6,558 nt of DNA. It comes from Ulvibacterium sp039819225 (lineage in GTDB: Bacteria; Bacteroidota; Bacteroidia; Flavobacteriales; Flavobacteriaceae). The stretch spans positions 1-6,558 of the forward strand of contig JBCBSN010000250.1 of the NCBI GenBank assembly GCA_039819225.1, read 5' to 3'. Within the stretch, counting starts at the first letter, position 1. Each line of letters opens with the position of its first letter. The translations under genes and the position numbers were made by a program. Below are positions 1-5,954 of the stretch, piece after piece. The notes under the pieces are model-generated. The model ran no database searches and was not told the DNA's origin. It saw nothing but the letters and a program-made list of their open reading frames with translations.

Positions 1-5
1 CTAGG

Positions 6-740
6 TTATAACTTGTCCAAAAAATCGGATTTCTTTTGTCGCGAGACGGGAATCTTGTGATTGGACTCAAGGACAACATAACCATCGGTTTTCAAGAACG
101 CTTTTATTTTGTGCAGATTAACGATATATGAATTATGGATACGAAAGAAGGAATCGTCCGGAAGCAGTTGGTTGACCTCCTTTAATTTTTTGGTCAGTAC
201 TATTTTCTGCCCGTTCGTAAGGAATAGGGTACTATAGTTGCCATCGGATTCAGCGTACAGGATTTCACCGCTTTCCAGGAACAAAAGCTTCCCGTCTGTG
301 CTAAAGGTTATTTTTCTTTTGGCAGATCCCGTATTTAGGTTCAATAGGATGTTCTCCAATTTTTCCGCGGTATAGTTCCTTGCATTGAACTTTTTTATTT
401 TAGCAATGGTTTCCTTCAGGTCGTCCGTATCTATAGGTTTTAAGAGATAATCAATGGCCTCGTTCTTAAGGGCCTTAATGGCATATTGGTTGTATGCCGT
501 TGTAATGATTACCGGAAAGTTTTTGTTCCCTAATTTCTGTATAAACTGAAATCCGTCCATGGTGGGCATCTCTATATCCAGGAAAAGGCAGTCTGGTGAA
601 GTCTTGCCCAAATAGGACAATGCTTCCAAAGGATCGGTAAAGGAAGCCACTACCTGGATCTCCTCGCTAAAGTTGGTGAGTTCCCAGGACAGGCTTTGGA
701 GGGCCTTGGCCTCATCATCTACTAATACGGCTTGCAGCAT
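6..740 (-). CDS. LytTR-family two-component response regulator
   Basis: A 244-residue transcription regulator with an N-terminal receiver domain (about 1-120) and a C-terminal LytTR DNA-binding domain (about 143-244). The receiver shows the acidic pair D8-D9, the phospho-acceptor D55 in FLDIEMP, the switch threonines at T80/T81 and the conserved lysine K101 in LLKPID. The LytTR part shows the family signatures YAESDGNYS near 162-170, SFFRIHNSYIVNL near 197-209 and IPVSRQKK near 230-237. The length is normal for this family and both ends are intact. A cytoplasmic histidine-kinase partner is expected; no kinase gene is visible, and if present it may lie beyond the left edge, where only 5 bases remain. 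The gene is divergent from the 1137 ORF, and a tandem repeat resembling LytTR sites lies about 180 bp upstream. The physiological signal cannot be read from the sequence. Confidence 0.96.
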   Translation of the reverse strand: MLQAVLVDDEAKALQSLSWELTNFSEEIQVVASFTDPLEALSYLGKTSPDCLFLDIEMPTMDGFQFIQKLGNKNFPVIITTAYNQYAIKALKNEAIDYLLKPIDTDDLKETIAKIKKFNARNYTAEKLENILLNLNTGSAKRKITFSTDGKLLFLESGEILYAESDGNYSTLFLTNGQKIVLTKKLKEVNQLLPDDSFFRIHNSYIVNLHKIKAFLKTDGYVVLESNHKIPVSRQKKSDFLDKL

Positions 741-760
741 ACTATTGAGGGTAAGGTATT

Positions 761-768
761 CAAATATA
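761..768 (-). promoter_or_regulatory. candidate -7 element for the LytTR regulator gene
   Basis: Read on the minus strand this is TATATTTG, an exact match to the Bacteroidota -7 consensus TAnnTTTG, 20 bp upstream of the start codon at 740. No TTG-type -33 element occurs at the usual 17-23 bp spacing (785-792 has no CAA on the plus strand). The promoter may therefore be weak or activator-dependent, or this match may be chance. Confidence 0.4.
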
Positions 769-915
769 AAATTAAGGCCCAGTCCTTGATAAAAAGATGT
801 GTCAATGGAAGCAATTTAAGTATTGCTGGTATAAAAAGAGACGGGAATAGTAAATTTTTAAGGCTTTTTGTATGAATTTGCTACAATTTCCCAAACCCTA
901 CAAATTAGTCTAAAA

Positions 916-957
916 TACCGTTCATACAGAATAATTTACCTTTCATACAGATTAGTT
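916..957. promoter_or_regulatory. tandem 21-bp direct repeats, candidate LytTR-binding site
   Basis: Two adjacent units, 916-936 and 937-957, are identical at 18 of 21 positions. Each holds the core TTCATACAGA. The 9-mer ACCGTTCAT at 917-925 fits the published LytTR consensus [TA][AC][CA]GTTN[AG][TG] at every position. Its partner ACCTTTCAT at 938-946 differs at one position, and exactly 12 bp separate them, the spacing known for LytTR direct-repeat sites. A partial third copy, TACAAATTAGTC at 899-910, matches 10 of 12 bases of the second unit's TACAGATTAGTT. The repeats lie between the LytTR regulator gene and a rightward promoter-like sequence. Binding by the neighbouring regulator is inference. 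Confidence 0.6.
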
Positions 958-958
958 T

Positions 959-987
959 TTTGTAGTGCGGTGCAAACTATACTTTAG
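959..987 (+). promoter_or_regulatory. candidate Bacteroidota-type promoter reading rightward
   Basis: TTTG at 959-962 is followed after 17 bp by TACTTTAG at 980-987, which matches TAnnTTTG at seven of eight positions. Transcription would begin near 993 and run toward the ORF at 1137. The -33 element begins just after the tandem repeat, a suitable place for an activator. The imperfect -7 box also suits an activated promoter. No experimental support is available. Confidence 0.45.
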
Positions 988-1019
988 GGGCATTAAAGAT
1001 TTTGAACGGTTAAAAGGAG

Positions 1020-1079
1020 CCTAACGCCTATTATCACTGGTTAGGACGTTAAAAGCAGACCTGTCCGCCTTCAGGCAGG
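1020..1079 (+). other. two short hairpins in the presumed 5' leader
   Basis: CCTAAC at 1020-1025 pairs perfectly with GTTAGG at 1040-1045 (14-nt loop). CCTGTC at 1060-1065 pairs with GGCAGG at 1074-1079, with one G-U pair. Both would lie in the leader of a transcript starting near 993. Stems of six pairs are modest and may be chance. Confidence 0.25.
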
Positions 1080-1136
1080 AACGCAATTGTTCGGTTTCAG
1101 GGCATGGCCGACCGATTAAGGAAAAAATTTGTAAGT

Positions 1137-1307
1137 ATGAAAAAATGTGTCTACATGTTTATTTTATTGATTCTCACAGTGGTATTGGCTGTTTTGTTGG
1201 AGAAGAGGGTAGATAATATGGCGGAATATAACCTTGTGGAACAACAGGGTGCAGTTGACAAGGCGGTTATGTTGGACCATGGCGAAAATGTATCGGTAAA
1301 CAACTGA
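1137..1307 (+). CDS. possible small single-pass membrane protein
   Basis: A 56-residue product of unrecognised family. It starts MKKC, has a strongly hydrophobic segment at about residues 4-21 (rich in I, L, V), then a charged junction EKR and a hydrophilic, acidic C-terminal half. This suggests one membrane helix, or an uncleaved signal anchor, with a soluble tail. The frame also allows a start at 1104, adding 11 residues. The later start is preferred because it puts two lysines directly before the helix and has AAGGA at 1118-1122, although that spacing (14 nt) is long. The gene is downstream of the candidate LytTR site and promoter. The same frame stays protein-like for 35 codons after the TGA at 1305-1307, so this may be the front part of a broken gene. 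It could also be a non-coding open frame. Confidence 0.4.
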   Translation: MKKCVYMFILLILTVVLAVLLEKRVDNMAEYNLVEQQGAVDKAVMLDHGENVSVNN

Positions 1308-1415
1308 TGTATCCCTACCATATATAATATTGAAAACAACGCAATGGCACTAAATGTTGATACGGATAAGGAATTCCTAATCGAGATTGTCAAAGATAAT
1401 CCTTATCCCGGTTAG
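1308..1415 (+). other. in-phase open segment after the small ORF's stop
   Basis: Directly after the TGA at 1305-1307 the same frame is open for 35 codons and ends at TAG 1413-1415. The last 23 codons could be read separately from ATG 1344 and encode a balanced acidic peptide beginning MALNVDTDKEF and ending DNPYPG. Either the upstream ORF and this segment were one gene of about 103 codons (from 1104) interrupted by a nonsense mutation, or this is a separate micro-ORF, or it is chance. No family is recognised. Confidence 0.2.
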
Positions 1416-1498
1416 CGACACGAAATCCAAAAATATGTTAAGTTCCTCGATATTATTAGGATTTTTTCATTAAAATGTATTATTTTGCCCCACGATTT

Positions 1499-1576
1499 TA
1501 GTTCAGGTATCATTTTTTGAGATTCTAACCAAATCAAAAAAAACAACCTTCCCCCTACAAACACAGACCTGAACTA
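1499..1576. repeat. 10-bp inverted repeat with 58-bp spacer
   Basis: TAGTTCAGGT at 1499-1508 is the exact reverse complement of ACCTGAACTA at 1567-1576. A third copy with one change, ACCTGGACTA, is at 1852-1861; in RNA it could still pair with the first arm through a G-U pair. The spacer holds no ORF. This may be a long-range RNA stem or a protein site; no family is recognised. Confidence 0.4.
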
Positions 1577-1635
1577 TGGATGTTTGACTGTTACGACTCA
1601 CATGTTAGTTCCCCTATATGCGGGATTTATGAGAA

Positions 1636-1726
1636 AAAAAGGTACTTCATTTGGAAGTACTATAAGTCGGAACAATACGTTCTATTAAAATATTATTGTC
1701 AATCCAAAAAGGTACGGTCCTTGGAA
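1636..1726. repeat. pair of gapped 21-bp direct repeats, one inside a hairpin
   Basis: AAAAAGGTAC-N5-TTGGAA occurs at 1636-1656 and again at 1706-1726, exactly 70 bp apart, with 16 invariant bases and a variable 5-bp centre. The first copy overlaps a 7-bp hairpin, GTACTTC 1642-1648 with GAAGTAC 1654-1660. Their role is unknown. The whole stretch 1416-1810 shows no convincing gene on either strand. Confidence 0.4.
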
Positions 1727-1810
1727 CATGCTAGATAAAGAGCATGAAACTGTTTTGAATAGCAGCGCTCCATCCAATGAATCGTCTTATAACGGATACC
1801 TATCTCTTAC

Positions 1811-1862
1811 GAGGAGGTGTTTTTTGCTAGATTTCGGGTTTCGGGGGAACTACCTGGACTAG
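1811..1862 (+). other. Shine-Dalgarno-like GAGGAGG before a 12-codon ORF
   Basis: GAGGAGG at 1811-1817 is followed after 6 nt by TTG 1824-1826 opening a 12-codon frame (read as MLDFGFRGNYLD) that stops at TAG 1860-1862. The ORF's end overlaps the third copy of the ACCTGRACTA motif. Such a strong Shine-Dalgarno match is uncommon in Bacteroidota, whose genes mostly lack one. It could be a leader peptide, part of an RNA fold, or chance. Confidence 0.15.
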
Positions 1863-1878
1863 TTTAGTTGTTTGATGA

Positions 1879-2082
1879 GTGTCATTCCATATGACACATT
1901 GGAGGACCGTACGGTTTGGCAATTACCGGTAAATCACTTCTTCTGTGATTTGCACACTCTCTAACAATTCTTTTAAGTTTTTCGGATTGCATTTTAAAAT
2001 GGGCCTTATGGAGCACAAGCTTGTGCAAAGTCTTGGCTATTAGACCAAAAGGTATAGGGCATATACTTTTCGGTCTTTTTTT
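1879..2082 (+). ncRNA. candidate structured RNA or nrdBA leader, ending in a terminator
   Basis: Within 204 bp the sequence holds a 7-bp hairpin with a 5-nt loop (GTGTCAT 1879-1885, ATGACAC 1891-1897), palindromes ACCGTACGGT (1906-1915) and TTACCGGTAA (1923-1932), a hairpin of nine pairs including one G-U (1929-1937 with 1945-1953), CATTTTAAAATG (1990-2001), the 14-bp palindrome GCACAAGCTTGTGC (2013-2026), and then an intrinsic terminator. No known RNA family is recognised: no tmRNA, RNase P, SRP or cobalamin-riboswitch hallmark was found. The 5' end is undefined, and a transcript could begin as far back as the promoter near 959. Short palindromes are common by chance, so this call rests on their density together with the plus-strand terminator. 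Confidence 0.3.
2042..2082 (+). terminator. strong intrinsic terminator upstream of nrdB
   Basis: The arms 2042-2056 and 2062-2076 form a 15-position stem: AGACC pairs with GGTCT, then one A-C mismatch, then nine pairs including one G-U. The loop is GGGCA and the run of seven T is at 2076-2082. The T-run is only on the plus strand, so it acts on rightward transcripts. It lies 213 bp before nrdB. It could end a separate transcript from the 993-2040 region or act as an attenuator for nrdBA. Confidence 0.8.
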
Positions 2083-2091
2083 GGAGGCTTC

Positions 2092-2283
2092 ATGGTTCCG
2101 CAAAATCGAGTTTTTTTTTTTAGTATTGATCAAGGCAATGTTCGCCTATTGCGAGAGCGGATTTCAACAGCACATGTTAAAAACTTTGAAGGCCTTTTGA
2201 TAAATGGCGCTTTACAATTTGATAACATTTTTGAATCTTTGTTACCACTCCAAAAGGAACCATTTCTCAATTTAACATTTTAA
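2092..2283 (+). CDS. doubtful 63-codon ORF immediately upstream of nrdB
   Basis: The frame opens at ATG 2092, with GGAGG at 2083-2087 four bases before it, and stops 12 bp before the nrdB start. The product would be soluble, with no membrane segment, signal peptide or known motif. The frame crosses a run of 11 T (2111-2121) that encodes three phenylalanines, a site prone to slippage. In favour are the Shine-Dalgarno-like site, the close spacing to nrdB and an unremarkable amino-acid composition. Against are the short length, the lack of any recognised family and the position directly after a terminator. It could be a leader ORF coupled to nrdB, the remnant of a lost gene, or chance. Confidence 0.22.
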   Translation: MVPQNRVFFFSIDQGNVRLLRERISTAHVKNFEGLLINGALQFDNIFESLLPLQKEPFLNLTF

Positions 2284-2295
2284 ACTTAACAACAG

Positions 2296-3282
2296 ATGTC
2301 CGCAGCCCAAGAGCCGATTTTACAGGAAAATAAAGATAGATTTGTGATTTTTCCCATTGAACACCATGATTTATGGGAATGGTACAAAAAATGTGAAGCC
2401 TGTTTTTGGACTGCCGAGGAGATAGACCTGCATCAGGATCTTTCCGATTGGAACAACAAGCTAAATGGGGACGAACGCTATTTTATAAAGCATATTTTGG
2501 CGTTTTTCGCGGCCTCGGACGGTATAGTGAACGAGAATTTGGCGGAGAATTTCGTAAACGAGGTGCAGTACTCCGAGGCCAAGTTCTTCTATGGGTTTCA
2601 GATTATGATGGAGAACATCCATTCGGAGACCTATTCCCTTCTTATCGACACCTATGTAAAGGAAGAGAAGGAAAAGAATACGCTATTCAAGGCAATAGAG
2701 AACTTCCCGGCAATAAAGAAAAAGGCGGATTGGGCCCTTAAATGGATAGATTCCCCCAGTTTTGCCGAGCGCTTGATCGCTTTTGCGGCGGTGGAGGGTA
2801 TTTTCTTTTCAGGAGCGTTCTGCTCGATTTTCTGGTTAAAGAAAAGAGGGTTAATGCCCGGGCTTACTTTTTCCAATGAATTGATTTCCAGGGATGAGGG
2901 AATGCATTGTGACTATGCGGTGCATTTACACAACCATCATTTAGTGAACAAGGTGCCCAAGGAACGGATTACCGATATTTTGACCAACGCATTGGATATT
3001 GAGCGGGAGTTTATAACGGAGTCCCTTCCAGTAAGCCTCATTGGGATGAACGCCAAATTAATGACGCAATATTTGGAATTTGTGACAGATAGATTACTGG
3101 TGGAGCTCCAATGCAAGAAAGTCTATAATGCGACCAACCCATTTGATTTTATGGATATGATATCCCTTCAAGGCAAGACCAACTTCTTTGAAAAACGGGT
3201 CTCCGAATATCAAAAGGCCGGTGTTCTTAATAAGGAAAAGGACGAGAGCAATCAGAAAATTAGTTTTGATGCCGATTTCTAG
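2296..3282 (+). CDS. nrdB: class Ia ribonucleoside-diphosphate reductase, beta (R2) subunit
   Basis: The 328-residue radical-generating subunit holds the di-iron site and tyrosyl radical that NrdA needs to reduce ribonucleoside diphosphates, in the cytoplasm. By comparison with mouse and E. coli R2, the metal ligands are D75 (AASDG), E106 and H109 (MENIHSE), E167 (AVEGIFF), and E201 and H204 (RDEGMH). The radical tyrosine is Y113. W38 and D200 fit the radical-transfer path, and Y305 matches the C-terminal transfer tyrosine (mouse Y370). The tail FDADF resembles the eukaryotic R1-docking tail. The protein is closer to animal R2 than to E. coli NrdB, as is usual in Bacteroidota. The chosen start gives the family's N-terminus (RFVIFPIEHHDLW); its leader is A-rich without a Shine-Dalgarno. 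It is 160 bp upstream of nrdA on the same strand, and no consensus promoter was found directly before it. Confidence 0.97.
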   Translation: MSAAQEPILQENKDRFVIFPIEHHDLWEWYKKCEACFWTAEEIDLHQDLSDWNNKLNGDERYFIKHILAFFAASDGIVNENLAENFVNEVQYSEAKFFYGFQIMMENIHSETYSLLIDTYVKEEKEKNTLFKAIENFPAIKKKADWALKWIDSPSFAERLIAFAAVEGIFFSGAFCSIFWLKKRGLMPGLTFSNELISRDEGMHCDYAVHLHNHHLVNKVPKERITDILTNALDIEREFITESLPVSLIGMNAKLMTQYLEFVTDRLLVELQCKKVYNATNPFDFMDMISLQGKTNFFEKRVSEYQKAGVLNKEKDESNQKISFDADF

Positions 3283-3287
3283 GAATC

Positions 3288-3316
3288 GGTTCAATGATAT
3301 AATACATTGACGAACC
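3288..3316 (+). other. bulged hairpin just after the nrdB stop
   Basis: GGTT 3288-3291 pairs with AACC 3313-3316, and CAATG 3292-3296 with CATTG 3305-3309. A 3-nt bulge (3310-3312) and an 8-nt AT-rich loop remain. No T-run follows, so it is not an intrinsic terminator. It may affect processing or stability of the nrdB-nrdA message. The gap 3283-3442 holds no consensus -7 element. Confidence 0.3.
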
Positions 3317-3442
3317 TGGCAATTTCCCCCATTGGCCTTATGCTTTAATAATCTAGCAAACTCCAAGGTCTCTACAGGATTGTTTATTTTAATGCTTAAG
3401 ACAGTTAGTGAAAAATCCAAAATTTAATCCAAAGAAAATAAT

Positions 3443-5932
3443 ATGTATGTAGTAAAAAGGGACGGGAGAAAGGAGCCAATGATGTTCGACAAGATTACGG
3501 CCAGGGTTCGTAAACTGTGCTATGGTCTAAATCCGCTAGTGGACCCAATAAAAGTAGCCATGCGCGTTATCGAAGGCCTCTATGATGGTGTTACTACCTC
3601 GGAACTGGACAACTTGGCCGCGGAACAGGCAGCCACAATGACCACTACCCATCCCGATTATGCCAAGTTGGCGGCACGAATTTCCGTTTCCAATCTACAT
3701 AAGAACACCAAAAAATCCTTCTCGGAGACCATGAAGGATCTATATGAATACATAAATCCGAGAACGGGTAAAAAGGCACCCTTGCTTTCCAAGGAGGTCT
3801 ACAAGGTGATTTCCGAAAACTCGGAAAAACTGGACTCCACCATTATATACAATCGTGATTTTGGGTATGATTATTTTGGCTTTAAGACCTTGGAGCGGTC
3901 CTATCTGTTAAAATTGAACGGCAAAATTGCTGAAAGACCGCAACATATGCTGATGCGAGTGGCCGTGGGCATCCATTTAAACGATTTGGATTCGGCCCTG
4001 GAGACTTATGAGCTGATGTCCAAGAAATATTTTACCCATGCTACGCCCACCCTTTTTAATTCGGGAACGCCCAAACCACAAATGTCCTCCTGTTTTCTTT
4101 TGGCCATGAAGGATGATAGTATAGATGGTATTTACGATACCCTAAAGCAGACGGCCAAAATATCGCAATCGGCAGGGGGTATCGGACTTTCTATTCATAA
4201 CGTTAGGGCTACGGGATCTTATATTGCGGGAACTAATGGCACTTCCAATGGTATTGTTCCCATGTTGCGCGTTTTTAATGATACGGCACGTTATGTAGAC
4301 CAAGGAGGCGGAAAACGCAAAGGCAGTTTTGCCATTTATGTAGAGCCTTGGCATGCGGACATCTTTGATTTTCTGGAATTGAAGAAAAACCATGGGAAGG
4401 AGGAGATGCGCGCGCGCGATCTTTTCTACGCCATGTGGATACCGGACCTTTTTATGAGGCGGGTGGAGGCCAATGAAGATTGGACGTTAATGTGCCCTAA
4501 CGAATGTCCTGGACTTTTTTCCAATCATAGTAAGGATTTTGAAGAACTATACCTAAAATATGAGCAACAAGGCAAGGGAAGGAAGACGGTCAAGGCCCGC
4601 GACCTATGGGAAAAGATATTGGAGTCCCAAATAGAGACCGGAACCCCATATATGTTATACAAGGATGCCGCCAACCGTAAGAGCAACCAAAAGAATCTGG
4701 GGACCATACGATCTTCCAATCTGTGCACGGAGATTTTGGAGTATACCTCACCGGACGAAGTGGCGGTTTGTAACTTGGCATCCATTGCGCTTCCTATGTT
4801 CGTGAAAGGGGGAAAATTTGATCATAAGGAGCTTTATAAGGTGACCAAAAGGGTAACCAAGAACTTAAACCGTGTCATTGATAGGAACTACTATCCGGTG
4901 AAGGAGGCCAAGAATTCCAATATGAGGCATAGACCCATAGGTTTGGGAATCCAAGGATTGGCGGATACGTTCATTATGTTGCGCCTTCCCTTTACCAGCG
5001 ACGAGGCCAAGCAATTGAACCAAGAGATTTTTGAGACCCTCTATTATGCCGCGGTCACGGCTTCTATGGAACAGGCCAAGGAGGAGGGGTCCTATTCCTC
5101 CTATGAAGGTTCCCCGATTTCCGAGGGAAAGTTCCAGCATAATCTATGGGGCATAAAGGACGAGGAGCTTTCCGGACGCTGGGATTGGGAAAAACTACGT
5201 AAAGAGGTCATAAAAAATGGTGTTCGGAATTCGTTATTGGTAGCTCCGATGCCAACGGCCTCTACCTCACAGATATTGGGTAACAACGAATGCTTTGAGC
5301 CTTATACTTCCAATATCTATACAAGAAGGGTACTGTCCGGAGAATTTATTGTAGTCAACAAACATCTGTTGGAAGATTTGGTGAAATTAGGTCTTTGGAA
5401 CGAGAACATGAAACAGGAACTCATGCGGGCCAACGGATCAATACAACATATAGAGAGTATTCCGAAGGACATTAGGGAACTGTACAAGACGGTTTGGGAA
5501 TTAAGCATGAAGGACATCATAGATATGAGCCGTCAGAGGGGCTACTTTATTGACCAAAGCCAGTCCCTGAACCTGTTTATGGAGAACGCCAATTACGCTA
5601 AACTTACCTCCATGCATTTTTACGCATGGAAAAGTGGACTCAAAACCGGAATGTATTATTTGCGCACAAAAGCTGCGGTAGATGCCATTAAATTTACCTT
5701 GGACAACACCCAAAAAAAACAAATGCCCGTTGGTGTGGCGGCGGAAGTGGAGGTTGCGGCAACAAGCTTGCCGGCAGCTGATACTGCCAAAGCCATAGAG
5801 GTGAAGCCCACCCCTATAGCTCCACAACAAGAGTTGGATATAGAGCCCATGACCGCCGAAGAAATGAAGGAAATGATCTCACGGGCCAAGGAAGGCCAGG
5901 CAGACGATGACTGCCTTATGTGCGGATCATAA
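3443..5932 (+). CDS. nrdA: class Ia ribonucleoside-diphosphate reductase, alpha (R1) subunit
   Basis: The 829-residue catalytic subunit reduces NDPs to dNDPs with NrdB. It has an N-terminal ATP-cone (about 1-92, with KRDGR 5-9 and FDKI 15-18) giving overall activity control by ATP/dATP. The 10-stranded barrel carries active-site cysteines C217 and C443, the thiyl cysteine C428 within NLCTE (N426, E430), and the phosphate loop PMPTASTSQILGN at 602-614. D225 matches the specificity-site aspartate of human RRM1 (D226). Y738-Y739 are the radical-transfer pair. The C-terminal CLMCGS, with C824 and C827, is the redox shuttle re-reduced by thioredoxin or glutaredoxin. The protein is strikingly close to animal RRM1. 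The segment at about 760-820 is an Ala/Pro/Glu-rich linker, likely flexible. The start at 3443 gives the standard MYVVKRDGR N-terminus after an A-rich leader. It probably shares a transcript with nrdB. Confidence 0.98.
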   Translation: MYVVKRDGRKEPMMFDKITARVRKLCYGLNPLVDPIKVAMRVIEGLYDGVTTSELDNLAAEQAATMTTTHPDYAKLAARISVSNLHKNTKKSFSETMKDLYEYINPRTGKKAPLLSKEVYKVISENSEKLDSTIIYNRDFGYDYFGFKTLERSYLLKLNGKIAERPQHMLMRVAVGIHLNDLDSALETYELMSKKYFTHATPTLFNSGTPKPQMSSCFLLAMKDDSIDGIYDTLKQTAKISQSAGGIGLSIHNVRATGSYIAGTNGTSNGIVPMLRVFNDTARYVDQGGGKRKGSFAIYVEPWHADIFDFLELKKNHGKEEMRARDLFYAMWIPDLFMRRVEANEDWTLMCPNECPGLFSNHSKDFEELYLKYEQQGKGRKTVKARDLWEKILESQIETGTPYMLYKDAANRKSNQKNLGTIRSSNLCTEILEYTSPDEVAVCNLASIALPMFVKGGKFDHKELYKVTKRVTKNLNRVIDRNYYPVKEAKNSNMRHRPIGLGIQGLADTFIMLRLPFTSDEAKQLNQEIFETLYYAAVTASMEQAKEEGSYSSYEGSPISEGKFQHNLWGIKDEELSGRWDWEKLRKEVIKNGVRNSLLVAPMPTASTSQILGNNECFEPYTSNIYTRRVLSGEFIVVNKHLLEDLVKLGLWNENMKQELMRANGSIQHIESIPKDIRELYKTVWELSMKDIIDMSRQRGYFIDQSQSLNLFMENANYAKLTSMHFYAWKSGLKTGMYYLRTKAAVDAIKFTLDNTQKKQMPVGVAAEVEVAATSLPAADTAKAIEVKPTPIAPQQELDIEPMTAEEMKEMISRAKEGQADDDCLMCGS

Positions 5933-5954
5933 TATGTGATAGTGTTTATTGATT

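Noticed and set aside
1151..1393. Minus-strand 80-codon frame
   Set aside because: It is opposite the hydrophobic ORF at 1137-1307, has no promoter-like element or motif, and looks like a shadow frame.
1562..1585. GATGTTTG (about 1578-1585) as a -7 promoter element
   Set aside because: It misses the first consensus base and has no TTG 17-23 bp upstream.
1416..2090. Insertion sequence, MITE or CRISPR array
   Set aside because: No transposase fragment, terminal inverted repeats with a target duplication, or regularly spaced identical repeats were seen. The direct repeat occurs only twice.
1882..2133. Minus-strand 83-codon frame opposite the palindrome cluster
   Set aside because: It needs a TTG start, its lysine run comes from the 11-T homopolymer, it covers the terminator and palindromes, and no family is recognised.
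1416..2290. Cobalamin riboswitch, tRNA, tmRNA, RNase P or SRP RNA
   Set aside because: Their hallmark sequences (for example the B12 box, the tRNA T-loop and the tmRNA start) were looked for by eye and not found. Only a model search could exclude a divergent member.
2406..2741. Second plus-strand frame inside nrdB
   Set aside because: It lies entirely within the clearly conserved nrdB in another phase, and its composition is that of an out-of-frame translation.
5501..5830. Minus-strand frames opposite the 3' part of nrdA
   Set aside because: They are shadows of a highly conserved gene with no independent signals.
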